From: Anaerolineae bacterium | Lineage (GTDB): Bacteria > Chloroflexota > Anaerolineae > Anaerolineales > Villigracilaceae | Direction of reading: 5' to 3' | Length of the DNA stretch: 64,000 nt | Assembly (NCBI GenBank): GCA_018648685.1 | Contig: JABGQT010000072.1 | Location: 40,566 to 104,565, forward strand | Shown: in pieces, positions 27,093 to 36,184 of the stretch | How the letters are laid out: each line of letters starts with the position of its first letter | Numbering within the stretch: position 1 is the stretch's first letter | Program-made: the position numbers and the translations under genes | The notes under the pieces: generated by a model | What the model saw: only the letters and a program-made list of their open reading frames with translations | Databases searched by the model: none | Told to the model about the DNA's origin: nothing

Positions 27093-28556
27093 CTAATTTA
27101 TTCGATGACTCACACAACCAAATCGCCATTGATGCCCATCGCGGGCGAGGAGAGCGGTAGATTCTTCGGGACCCCACTCTCCTTTTTTATGGGTAGCAAG
27201 TTTGGGTTGAGCGCGTTCCGCCCAGCTATTTATAACGGGATCAATTATCCGCCAAGAGGCTGTTATTTCATCGGAACGGGTAAAGAGGGAGGCATCCCCA
27301 TCCAATGCTTCAAGCAGTAAACGCTCGTAAGCTTCGGGGATAGTGGCGCCGTCGAAGAAATCGTCGTAGGCAAAATCCATGTTGACGGAGCGCATTTCCT
27401 GATCGGAATCGGGGACTTTTGCCTCGAAGCGGAGTTGAATGCCTTCGTCGGGCTGGATGCATATCGAGAGGATATTTGGAGTGAAATCGCGCCCTTCGGG
27501 GAGGTCGAACATGAGGTGCGGCGGGCGCTGAAACTCGATGATGATCTCGGAATTTTTATGTTTGAGCGCCTTGCCGGAGCGCAGATAAAATGGCACGCCC
27601 TGCCAGCGCCAATTATCGATAAAGAGTTTGAGGGCGGCATAGGTGGGGGTTTGAGAATTGGGTGCAACGCCTTCGGCTTGAGCATAACCCTCGTATTGGG
27701 CGCGGACGGTATCGTTGAGATCAATGGGGCGAATGCTCTGGAAAACCTTCGCTTTTTCGTTGCGGACGGCATCTGCGTCGAAGGATGCGGGAGCTTCCAT
27801 GGCGACCAATGCGAGCAATTGAAAAAGATGATTTTGGAACATATCACGCAGGACACCCGACTTATCGTAATAGCCTGCACGTTCGCCAACATCGACACTT
27901 TCGGCAACACTGATCTGGATGTTGTTGATATAGCCTCGATTCCAGAGCGGCTCAAAGATGGTATTCGCAAAACGGAAGAAGAGGATATTTTGGGAGGTCT
28001 CTTTGCCGAGATAATGGTCGATGCGATAGACCTGACGCTCTTCAAACGCCGCATGAACAGCACGGTTGAGTGCCTGTGCGGAGGCGAGATCACGCCCGAA
28101 GGGTTTCTCGATGATGATGCGTCGCCATTTGTCAGCATCTTCTTTTGACATGCCTGCTTTCCCTAGAAAACCAGCAACAGGTGCATAGAATGAAGGAGCG
28201 GTGGCAAGGTAGTAAAGGCGGTTGGCGTTATCGCCTTCCAGCCCATGCAAGAAAGTGTGTAGTTTTGCAAAATCATCGGCTTGGTCGAGATTGCCACGAA
28301 AATAATGGATGCGCGTGACGAAATCCCCCCAGATTTTCTCGTCGAAAGTGTCTGGGCTAAATTTCTGAACACCTTCACGCAAGCGGGCACGGAAAGTTTC
28401 ATTGTCGTAAGGGCGACGGGCAAAACCGACGACATTGGCGCACTCATCCAGTCGCCCCTTTTTGAAATTATTATAGAGGGCGGGGATGAGTTTTCGCCAA
28501 GTTAAGTCGCCGGATGCACCGAAGATGATGATGCTGGTGGTGTGTTGTTTCTGCAT
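27093..28556 (-). CDS. zwf: Glucose-6-phosphate 1-dehydrogenase
   Basis: IIIFGASGDLTWRKLIPALYNN...EKPFGRDLASAQ...YRIDHYLGKE. Confidence 0.96.
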   Translation of the reverse strand: MQKQHTTSIIIFGASGDLTWRKLIPALYNNFKKGRLDECANVVGFARRPYDNETFRARLREGVQKFSPDTFDEKIWGDFVTRIHYFRGNLDQADDFAKLHTFLHGLEGDNANRLYYLATAPSFYAPVAGFLGKAGMSKEDADKWRRIIIEKPFGRDLASAQALNRAVHAAFEERQVYRIDHYLGKETSQNILFFRFANTIFEPLWNRGYINNIQISVAESVDVGERAGYYDKSGVLRDMFQNHLFQLLALVAMEAPASFDADAVRNEKAKVFQSIRPIDLNDTVRAQYEGYAQAEGVAPNSQTPTYAALKLFIDNWRWQGVPFYLRSGKALKHKNSEIIIEFQRPPHLMFDLPEGRDFTPNILSICIQPDEGIQLRFEAKVPDSDQEMRSVNMDFAYDDFFDGATIPEAYERLLLEALDGDASLFTRSDEITASWRIIDPVINSWAERAQPKLATHKKGEWGPEESTALLARDGHQWRFGCVSHRIN

Positions 28557-28650
28557 TATGCCCCCATCCTAGCCTTCCCCCGAGGGGGGAAGGGACAAAT
28601 TCTCCTCCCTGTGGGGGGAGTTAGAGGGGGGCTGGAGTGAGTCTTTTTCA

Positions 28651-29559
28651 TTACTCCGCCTTTTTTACAGCGTGCCCGCCGAACTGATTGCGCATCGCAG
28701 AAAGGACTTTGGCGGCGTAGCTTTCATCTTGTCGGCTGGAGAATCGTCTCTGTAGTGAGAGTGTGATGACGGGCGCAGGTACATCTAAATCGACGGCTTC
28801 AAAGACAGTCCAGCGTCCTTCGCCGCTATCCGAAACATAGCCAGCGATATCGCTCAAATCCTGGTCATCTTCGAGGGCGTTGGCGGTTAGATCGAGCAGC
28901 CATGAGCGGACGACGCTGCCGTGTCGCCAAATCTCTGCGACCTGATGCAGGTCAAGACCAAAATCTTTCTTGGCGTGCATGATCTCAAATCCCTCGGCAT
29001 ACGCCTGCATCATGCCATATTCGATTCCATTGTGGATCATTTTGACAAAATGTCCGGCTCCGACAGGGCCAACATGTCCCCAACCTAAATCTGCAGCTGG
29101 AGCGAGAGTCTCGAAAATCGGACTCAGCCTTGAAACGGCTTCCGTTGTTCCACCGATCATCATACTGTAGCCTTCTGCGAGCCCCCAAACGCCTCCGCTA
29201 GTGCCGACATCCACATAATTGATCCCTTTTTCTGCCAGCGTTGCTGCCCGTCGGATATCATCTTTATACATCGTGTTTCCACCGTCGATAATGGTATCCC
29301 CATCTGAAAGCAGTTCGCCCAACTCGTCGATGACGGATTCTGTTATTTTCCCAGCAGGGACCATTACCCAAACCACACGCGGCGCAGATAATTTCTCGGT
29401 GACTTCGGACAAAGTCCGCGCACCTTCTGCGCCTTCAGATTCCGCCTTTTGGATAGCTTCTTCGTTCAAATCGAAAGCGACGACGTTATTTCCACCGCGT
29501 AGCAAGCGCGAGGTCATATTCGCGCCCATTTTTCCTAATCCGATCATAGCTAGTTTCAT
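28651..29559 (-). CDS. gnd: 6-phosphogluconate dehydrogenase, decarboxylating (short GntZ-type)
   Basis: MKLAMIGLGKMGANMTSRLLRGG...DGGNTMYKDDIRRA...YVDVGTSGGVWGL...VGAGHFVKMIHNGIEYGMMQAYAEGF. Confidence 0.94.
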   Translation of the reverse strand: MKLAMIGLGKMGANMTSRLLRGGNNVVAFDLNEEAIQKAESEGAEGARTLSEVTEKLSAPRVVWVMVPAGKITESVIDELGELLSDGDTIIDGGNTMYKDDIRRAATLAEKGINYVDVGTSGGVWGLAEGYSMMIGGTTEAVSRLSPIFETLAPAADLGWGHVGPVGAGHFVKMIHNGIEYGMMQAYAEGFEIMHAKKDFGLDLHQVAEIWRHGSVVRSWLLDLTANALEDDQDLSDIAGYVSDSGEGRWTVFEAVDLDVPAPVITLSLQRRFSSRQDESYAAKVLSAMRNQFGGHAVKKAE

Positions 29560-29577
29560 AATTTTCTCCTGTCCAGT

Positions 29578-29925
29578 TTAAGCTGCTAATTCAAAAAGCC
29601 TATCAATGATATTTTGATGATGCTCCGATAATTTCTGGTTAGCTTCAAAACCAAGTTGGGCATCAAGGATTTTACATATTTTTCGAATATCAGAGATAGA
29701 GGTGGAAGATCTTGAGATATTGTTTTCAGAAAACACCTGGGCGATCAACTCACGCGTAATTGAATCTATCTCACTGATTGCAACACTTTTTCCCATGCGA
29801 CGTTCCAAGAAAGTTCGATTTGTGAGAATAAAACACTCGGTGATGCCGTCTTGTAATTGGGGCAAAGTGATCATGTTAAGTTTTAGTTTTAATGCCAGAG
29901 AATATTGAACAGGGTCTTTTTTCAT
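29578..29925 (-). CDS. Hypothetical protein
   Basis: 115-aa ORF immediately upstream of gnd, same strand. Confidence 0.5.
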   Translation of the reverse strand: MKKDPVQYSLALKLKLNMITLPQLQDGITECFILTNRTFLERRMGKSVAISEIDSITRELIAQVFSENNISRSSTSISDIRKICKILDAQLGFEANQKLSEHHQNIIDRLFELAA

Positions 29926-29964
29926 TCTTGGTCTCCTGGATTTTTTTGATGTGGTTTAGAGTTT

Positions 29965-30785
29965 TTACTTAAACTCCCCATAAGCCGCAAACTCGACCAA
30001 GCCCGTATTCCCGCCGGTGCTGTCTACGACATCCAAACGGAGGGTGGTGGCAACTGCGTCGATCTCGAATTTATAAGCTTGCTCGGCATCGTCGAGGGTG
30101 AAGGGACCAAAAACTTCGCCGCTATCGGTGGTGATCGTAAAGCTCAAGGTGATCGCTGTACCATCGCCCATTGAGCGCGTCCAGACTTCGACAGCGGTCA
30201 GTTGCGCAGCTTGGGGCAATGTGATCTCGACGAAAGCATCATTCCCATCCCCGCTGGATGACCAGGCTGTGGCGCGGTTGCCATCTAGGGCGTTGTTCGC
30301 ACCCCAAGATTGGTCATTCGCTGCGCCGCCAAAGTTGCTGCTCACGTCCGTCACAGTTGCACCGCTCTCCAAAGATGCGAGATTAACTTCTGCGCTTTCG
30401 TCTACGGGCAGGGTGCGAAAAGTCATATTTTCGCTGGTATAGATCGTGCCGTCGGGCGCAGTCCCTTGCAAGCGATATTGATATTCGGTATCCGGTTCCA
30501 AGCCCGATAAAACGGGATGATGATCGGTATGTGCGCCGCCATCCATATCGGTATCGACCGAGAGTTGACCATATTCGGTGGTCGTGCCGTAAACAACAGA
30601 GCAAGCCAAAGGCACGCTCGATTCAAAGAGCAAAATGGCATCGTTAGCGGTCACTTCCACAATTTCAGGCGCGTCGTTGGCGTAAGCCTCTTCCAAGGAG
30701 CGGATATTGGCGGTCGTTTCTGGCGTAGTGCCACAGGCGGCGATGATGAATGTGAGTACGAGTGTGGTGAGTAATAGTTTTTCAT
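29965..30785 (-). CDS. Secreted lipoprotein with FnIII-like and discoidin (F5/8 type C)-like domains; 5' end apparently frameshifted
   Basis: Intact ORF 29965..30696. Upstream in-frame codons give KLLLTTLVLTFIIAACGTTPETTANIRSLEEAY, with the ATG (30783-30785) in another frame. The AWSSSGDGNDAFVEITLPQAAQLTAVEVWTRS region is discoidin-like. Confidence 0.6.
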
Positions 30786-30802
30786 TTTATTTTCTGTTTA
30801 GT

Positions 30803-30892
30803 TGTCATTGCGAAGCAGTTTGATCGCTGAAGCAATCTCCAAGATAGTGAAGGAGACTGCCACGTCGCAAAAGCATGCTCCTCGCAGTGACA
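30803..30892. repeat. Palindromic element family A, copy 5
   Basis: TGTCATTGCGAAGCAG...GAAGCAATCTCC...GGAGACTGCCACGTCGCAAAAGCATGCTCCTCGCAGTGACA. Confidence 0.8.
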
Positions 30893-30897
30893 TAGTT

Positions 30898-31470
30898 TTA
30901 GTGTTCTACTTCAAAACCCTCGCCAGAATCTTTTTCAAGATCGACGATGATTTCTTTCCCGCCAAAGCCATCCACAATGTCGTGTGCTCGGGCGATAACT
31001 TTTGTTATATCTTCTTGGATGACGATTCCGCTTTGGCTGCGGGTGAAGGGTTGCTCGTCCACATGCGGATGCGCCAGTAGACGGGTAAACACGTCACCTT
31101 CCCGGATTTTGAGCTGGGTTCCGTTTAATGTGAGAATATCCCAGCCATCGGCGTAATCGTCCCACCCCGTATCTGGATGGGATACCGTTACATGGAAAGT
31201 CCAGCTTCCATCGGCAGCTTGGATTGCCCGAACGAAAGTCACGTCGGCATTAGCGGCGGATGATGTTGCTGTTGGGGGTGCGGTAGCTGTATCCATAACA
31301 GGGGCAGGCTCCAGGCTGGGGATGATCCGCTCTGTTGGCAGCGGGGTAGATGTTGAAGGCACAGGGGTGCTTTGCGTTCCGCAAGCTGCCAAGAGAAGAG
31401 ACATCAAAAAAAGAACAAAAATGATTCCGCGAGGAGCATGCTTTTGCGACAAAGCGGTCTTACGGATCAT
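30898..31470 (-). CDS. Lipoprotein of unknown function
   Basis: MIRKTALSQKHAPRGIIFVLFLMSLLLAACGTQ lipobox; N-terminus overlaps element A copy 6. Confidence 0.7.
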   Translation of the reverse strand: MIRKTALSQKHAPRGIIFVLFLMSLLLAACGTQSTPVPSTSTPLPTERIIPSLEPAPVMDTATAPPTATSSAANADVTFVRAIQAADGSWTFHVTVSHPDTGWDDYADGWDILTLNGTQLKIREGDVFTRLLAHPHVDEQPFTRSQSGIVIQEDITKVIARAHDIVDGFGGKEIIVDLEKDSGEGFEVEH

Positions 31471-31510
31471 GAGATTGCTTCGTCGAAAGAGCATTCTTCT
31501 CGCAAAATCA
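31422..31510. repeat. Palindromic element family A, copy 6 (divergent)
   Basis: TGATTCCGCGAGGAGCATGCTTTTGCGAC...GAGATTGCTTCGTCGAAAGAGCATTCTTCTCGCAAAATCA. Confidence 0.75.
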
Positions 31511-31519
31511 GTTTGAAAT

Positions 31520-32764
31520 TTAAACACTCTTCAAATACTCCCGAATGAGCAGGGCGGCAGTTGCGCCCTCACCAGCCGCCGAGGCGACTTGTTTAGTGCT
31601 ATCGGCGCGGACATCACCAGCGGCAAAAATGCCGGGGACGCTGGTTTCGAGCAGGGTGGGGTCACGGGATTCGTAACCGGCGGGGCGAGGAGCATCGTGG
31701 ACAAGACTGTGCCCGCTGACGATGAAGCCCCACTGATTGGTTTCTACGCCAGAGTTGGCGAGAAAGCCTGTGTTGGGGATTTGCCCGATAAAGGTGAAAA
31801 CGCCCGAGGGGTGAATTTCTTCTCTTTGGTCGGTCTTGCGGTTTTTGATGATAACGGTTTTGAGTTTGCTTTCTGCGCCCTGGAATTCGAGGGTTTCGGT
31901 GTTGAAACGCACATCGATTTGGGGATGAGAGAGCACTTTATCTTGCAATACTTTGCTGGCGGTCAGTTCGCTGCCGCGCACAAGCAGGGTGACTTTTTCG
32001 ACAAATTTTGTCAGGAAGACGCTTTCTTCGGTAGCACTGTTGCCGCCGCCAATGACGGCAACGGGCATCCCCTTGTAGAAGGGGCCGTCACAGGTGGCGC
32101 AAAAATGAATGCCTGCGCCTATATATTTCTCTTCGCCGGGGACGTTAAGGCGTTTGTAGCTGCTGCCCGTAGCGATGAGGACGGCTTTGGCGGTGTATTT
32201 ACTGCCGTCGCCGGTTGCGATGTGTTGATAATTATCGTCGCTGCGAACTTCGGTGACATCTTGGGCTTGCAAAAATTCAACGCCGAAACGTTCTGCTTGC
32301 AGACGTAGCTGATGCGAAAAATCTGCGCCAGAAATGCCTTCGGAGAAGCCAGGGACGTTATCGAGCCATTGGGTTGTGGCAGCCTGCCCACCGAGGGCAG
32401 CACGTTCGATCACGAGCGTGTCGATCCCTTCGCGAGCAGTGTAGAGGGCTGTGGTTAATCCGGCTGGCCCACCACCGATGACGATTAAATCGTAATGGCT
32501 ACGTTCGGCGGTGGTTTTTAGCCCGAGTTTGGTAGCTAACTCAGCATTCGATGGCTCAACCAGCAGCGAGCCATCTTCAAATTCGATGGTCGGGATGATG
32601 CGTTTGCCATCGTTCTTCTGGATGACGTATTGCTCGCCTTCTTTGTCTTCTTCAATATCCACCCAGTTATAGGGGATTTGGTGTTCGCCTAAAAATTGCT
32701 TTGCGCGGCGACAATCGGGACACCAGTAGGCTCCGTAAACTGTAATTTTGGGGTTGGTGGTCAT
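31520..32764 (-). CDS. Thioredoxin reductase with N-terminal glutaredoxin/NrdH-like domain
   Basis: ITVYGAYWCPDCRRAKQFL fused to DLIVIGGGPAGLTTALYTAREG...HFCATCDGPFYKG. Confidence 0.92.
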   Translation of the reverse strand: MTTNPKITVYGAYWCPDCRRAKQFLGEHQIPYNWVDIEEDKEGEQYVIQKNDGKRIIPTIEFEDGSLLVEPSNAELATKLGLKTTAERSHYDLIVIGGGPAGLTTALYTAREGIDTLVIERAALGGQAATTQWLDNVPGFSEGISGADFSHQLRLQAERFGVEFLQAQDVTEVRSDDNYQHIATGDGSKYTAKAVLIATGSSYKRLNVPGEEKYIGAGIHFCATCDGPFYKGMPVAVIGGGNSATEESVFLTKFVEKVTLLVRGSELTASKVLQDKVLSHPQIDVRFNTETLEFQGAESKLKTVIIKNRKTDQREEIHPSGVFTFIGQIPNTGFLANSGVETNQWGFIVSGHSLVHDAPRPAGYESRDPTLLETSVPGIFAAGDVRADSTKQVASAAGEGATAALLIREYLKSV

Positions 32765-32957
32765 GTCTCTCTCTCCTTGTTTTTATCGTTCTAACAGGAG
32801 ATAAGATGGGATCTTCTCAAGGATTCTTACGCGGTATATTGCTTTGTTTATCCCCACTTTCTTATGATGAAAGCATCGCGTAAAAATTATGGGAGATTAG
32901 CGAGAGAATTACGAAGGTTAATTAAGGGCTATCCTCAAAAATATTTCAGAATAGTTT

Positions 32958-33224
32958 TCAGTATTCTTGTAGCTCGAGCAAGAGTTTTTCTATCTCTTCC
33001 CCAAATGGAGTATCGTGAAATTCTGACGTCGCATCATATGCCCTTATGAGTCCATAACTGCTGCTTTTGACTTTTTCTTTATTTGGCTCGGGTAGTAAAA
33101 GCTCACTTCTTAATATACCAAAGTTTCTTAGGCAAGCTTGTATAACAAGATGCTTTGGATGCTTCAACAACAAATCATTTGCCAAGCCTATTAATCTATC
33201 AACTCTTTTTTGAATTTTGTTCAT
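32958..33224 (-). CDS. Small hypothetical protein
   Basis: 88 aa; ATGA overlap with the tlyA stop. Confidence 0.5.
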   Translation of the reverse strand: MNKIQKRVDRLIGLANDLLLKHPKHLVIQACLRNFGILRSELLLPEPNKEKVKSSSYGLIRAYDATSEFHDTPFGEEIEKLLLELQEY

Positions 33225-34048
33225 CGTTCCTTTCTCTCTCTTTCACTACTCACAGCCCTACTAATTACTTTTTCCTGATCTACTATTTCCCCTTCTCCCA
33301 TCCCCAACCAAACTAAAAACTCGACATTTCCCTTCGGGCCTTGAATTGGAGAGCGGATCAAGCCGCGCAGAGTGAAGCCTTGCTCTTGGGCAAAATCTAA
33401 AATCTCACGCAAAACACGTTTATGGATTTCTGCATCGCGGATAACACCTTTTCCCCGTGAGACTTCATCGCGTTTGGCTTCAAATTGGGGTTTGATGAGG
33501 GCGATGACACTGCTCCCACCCCCAGCCCCTCCCCCGCGGGCGGGAGAGGGGAGCCACTTTTTAATAACGGGTAATAAAACTTTCAACGAAATAAAAGATG
33601 CGTCTATGACGACCAAATCGACTGGTTCATCCAGCTTTTCAACGTGACGAGCATTGGTTTGTTCCATCACGACAACGCGGGGATCGTTGCGGAGTTCCCA
33701 GGCGAGGATTCCGTGACCTACGTCTATGGCGTAGACTTTGGCGGCGCCATTTTGGAGGAGGCAATCCGTAAATCCGCCGGTAGATGCGCCAGCGTCGGCG
33801 CAAACGAGATCCTGTACATTGACGGAGAATGCGTCCAAAGCGGCAGCAAGCTTATCTCCGCCGCGCGAGACGAAACGCTTTCCGCTGTCTACATCCAGTT
33901 TGGCGTCAGCTTTGATCATTTGTGAGGGAGCGACTGCGAGCTGTCCATCCACGCGCACTTTGCCTGCTATCACAAGGCGTTGGGCTAGTTCCTGCGATTC
34001 GGCAAGTCCCTGCTCAAAGAGAGAAATATCTAAACGGATTTTTGGCAT
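33221..34048 (-). CDS. tlyA: TlyA family RNA methyltransferase/hemolysin
   Basis: RLDISLFEQGLAESQELAQRLVIAGKVRVDGQ S4 domain; CADAGASTGGFTDCLLQNGAAKVYAIDVGHGILAWELRNDPRVVVMEQTNAR. Confidence 0.94.
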   Translation of the reverse strand: MPKIRLDISLFEQGLAESQELAQRLVIAGKVRVDGQLAVAPSQMIKADAKLDVDSGKRFVSRGGDKLAAALDAFSVNVQDLVCADAGASTGGFTDCLLQNGAAKVYAIDVGHGILAWELRNDPRVVVMEQTNARHVEKLDEPVDLVVIDASFISLKVLLPVIKKWLPSPARGGGAGGGSSVIALIKPQFEAKRDEVSRGKGVIRDAEIHKRVLREILDFAQEQGFTLRGLIRSPIQGPKGNVEFLVWLGMGEGEIVDQEKVISRAVSSERERKER

Positions 34049-34070
34049 AGCTATATTGTACCTGTTGCGG

Positions 34071-34103
34071 AGGTGACAGTCACTTCAAAAGTGACTGTCA
34101 CCT
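34071..34103. repeat. Perfect 15-bp stem, 3-nt loop hairpin
   Basis: AGGTGACAGTCACTT-CAA-AAGTGACTGTCACCT. Confidence 0.85.
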
Positions 34104-34131
34104 AACTCCTTTTTCGATGTAAAATATCTTT

Positions 34132-35001
34132 ATGATAAAAGCCATCCTAAAAATAATGCGTCCACGGCAGTGGATAAAAAATGTGATCGTTTTCTTTGCG
34201 CTGGTTTTTGACAAGCAACTTTTTCAGCTTGAACCTGCGCTGCGCACCCTTGCTGGATTTGCGCTTTTTTCTTTGATCTCCAGCGCAGTCTACATCTTTA
34301 ATGACATCGCTGATATTGATGCCGATCGCCAACATCCGAAGAAAAAGAATCGTCCTTTGCCATCGGGCGAGTTGCCAATCAATGTCGCACGTGTTTTTGG
34401 TGTGTTGCTGGTCGCAATCGTTATCCCCACAGCTTATTTTCTCACGCCAGCCTTCTCTGCGGTTTTGGCGATCTATTTCCTGATGATGCTCGCTTATACA
34501 TCGCGGCTTAAACATATCCCCATTCTCGATGTGATGATCCTCGCCACAGGCTTTGTCCTGCGCGTACATAGCGGTGTGACACTTATCGCTGTCGAACGTT
34601 TTTCACCCTGGCTTTATGTGATCACCACGCTCGGCGCACTTTATCTCGGCTTTGGCAAAAGACGCGCTGAGTTAGAATTGCTCTCCGACGGTGCAGGCTC
34701 GCACCGCAAAGTGCTCGATGGCTACACTATCCCGCTGCTTGACCAATTTATCACTATTGTTTCGGGCACAACGATCGTCGCCTATAGCCTCTATACTTTC
34801 ACTGCAGACAACCTGCCCGGTAACCACGCCATGATGCTCACGATTCCCTTCGTGATCTACGCCATTTTTCGTTATCTTTATCTTGTGCAAATTTCTCACG
34901 TCACTGGTTCTCCAGAAGAAGTTGTTCTGACCGATAGACCGCTCCAAATCGCTATCATTCTTTGGGGGATTATAGCGATGGCTGTTTTTTATCTCTCGTG
35001 A
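34132..35001 (+). CDS. UbiA family prenyltransferase, decaprenyl-phosphate phosphoribosyltransferase-like
   Basis: MRPRQWIKNVIVFFALVFDKQ...YIFNDIADIDADRQHPKKKNRPLPSG. Confidence 0.9.
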   Translation: MIKAILKIMRPRQWIKNVIVFFALVFDKQLFQLEPALRTLAGFALFSLISSAVYIFNDIADIDADRQHPKKKNRPLPSGELPINVARVFGVLLVAIVIPTAYFLTPAFSAVLAIYFLMMLAYTSRLKHIPILDVMILATGFVLRVHSGVTLIAVERFSPWLYVITTLGALYLGFGKRRAELELLSDGAGSHRKVLDGYTIPLLDQFITIVSGTTIVAYSLYTFTADNLPGNHAMMLTIPFVIYAIFRYLYLVQISHVTGSPEEVVLTDRPLQIAIILWGIIAMAVFYLS

Positions 35002-35010
35002 AACTTCCTC

Positions 35011-35061
35011 GTAGTAAGGGCTTCAGCCCTTGCATTACTAAACGACTAAAGTCGTTACTAT
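35011..35061. repeat. Double-hairpin repeat
   Basis: GTAGTAAGGGCTTCAGCCCTTGCATTACTAAACGACTAAAGTCGTTACTAT. Confidence 0.65.
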
Positions 35062-35074
35062 AAGGGGGAATATA

Positions 35075-36181
35075 ATGACCAAAGCCACTGCGCCCGGCAA
35101 GATCATATTATTTGGCGAACATGCCGTTGTTTATGGGCAGCCTGCGCTGGCTGTGCCTGTAAACCAGATTCATGCGGATGCGGAAGTCTTGGATGTTGAC
35201 CGCGCTGGTGGGATCTGGGTCAACGCCCCCGACATTGGATTGCACGAAGAACTTTCCCGAATCGCTCCTGACGATGCACTTGCTACCGTTATAAGGAGTG
35301 TTTTCTCTGCCCTTGGCATCTCTGTCATTGCGAGGAGGACTTTATCCGACGAAGCAATCTCCCTCACTGTCATGGAGATTGCTTCGTCGCAAACGCATGC
35401 TCCTCGCAAAGACATGCGAGAGGGCATAGAAATCAAAATCACATCCACCATCCCACTCGCCTCGGGGCTTGGCTCAGGCGCGGCGGTATCGGTTGCGATC
35501 ATCCGTGCATTATCCGCGCATTTGGGGCATCCGCTTAGGGATGAGCGTGTGAACGAGATCGCCTACGAAGTGGAGAAGATCCATCACGGCACACCCTCGG
35601 GGATAGATAACACTGTCGTGACCTATGGAAAGCCGATCTTCTTCTTAAAAATCCCTTATTGGGTTTTCCCTCCTATCAGTGGTAGCAAATTTCCTCCGCC
35701 TAAAGGAGAAAAATCGCCGAGATGGGGCAGGAAAGATAGAAATGCCATCGAATTATTGAATGTTGCAAAGCCTTTCACCATCATTATTGGCGATACCGGC
35801 ATCCCCGCCCCAACGAAAGAATCTGTAGCCGATGTACGTAAGCTCTGGGAGCAGAATCCGCACGAGATTGAGACTCTTTTCGCCGCAGCAGGTAGCATTG
35901 CCAAAACAGCGCGGCAATCTATCGAGGGTGGGCATCCCGAACGTTTGGGAGCATTAATGAACGAGAACCAGCGCATTTTGCAGGAGATGGGCGTTTCTTC
36001 ACCAGAATTGGATCGCTTAACGGAAGCAAGCCTAAAGTCTGGCGCGAGCGGGGCGAAGCTATCCGGTGGAGGCAGGGGTGGGAATATGATCGCCCTATCC
36101 ACAAAAGAAAATGCCCCGACAATTGTCGAGGCGCTGTATAAAGCGGGGGCTAAGAATGTGATCGTTACTAATATTGAATAG
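35075..36181 (+). CDS. Mevalonate kinase (GHMP family) carrying an in-frame repeat insertion
   Basis: ATAPGKIILFGEHAVVYGQPALAVPVNQ; PLASGLGSGAAVSVAIIRAL; HGTPSGIDNTVVTYG; GAKLSGGGRGGNMIAL. Confidence 0.92.
   Translation: MTKATAPGKIILFGEHAVVYGQPALAVPVNQIHADAEVLDVDRAGGIWVNAPDIGLHEELSRIAPDDALATVIRSVFSALGISVIARRTLSDEAISLTVMEIASSQTHAPRKDMREGIEIKITSTIPLASGLGSGAAVSVAIIRALSAHLGHPLRDERVNEIAYEVEKIHHGTPSGIDNTVVTYGKPIFFLKIPYWVFPPISGSKFPPPKGEKSPRWGRKDRNAIELLNVAKPFTIIIGDTGIPAPTKESVADVRKLWEQNPHEIETLFAAAGSIAKTARQSIEGGHPERLGALMNENQRILQEMGVSSPELDRLTEASLKSGASGAKLSGGGRGGNMIALSTKENAPTIVEALYKAGAKNVIVTNIE
35323..35414. repeat. Palindromic element family A, copy 7, inside the mevalonate kinase CDS
   Basis: TGTCATTGCGAGGAGGACTTTATCCGACGAAGCAATCTCC...GGAGATTGCTTCGTCGCAAACGCATGCTCCTCGCAAAGACA. 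Confidence 0.9.
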
Positions 36182-36184
36182 CAC

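Noticed and set aside
27263-28148. Long alternate ORFs 27263..28138 (-) and 27435..28148 (+)
   Set aside because: Both lie entirely within the unambiguous zwf gene; low-complexity/shadow products.
31589-32308. 239-aa plus-strand ORF
   Set aside because: Antisense to the Grx-TrxR fusion; no recognisable domain.
32864-33049. 61-aa plus-strand ORF
   Set aside because: Overlaps the better supported minus-strand small ORF and has no RBS or family resemblance.
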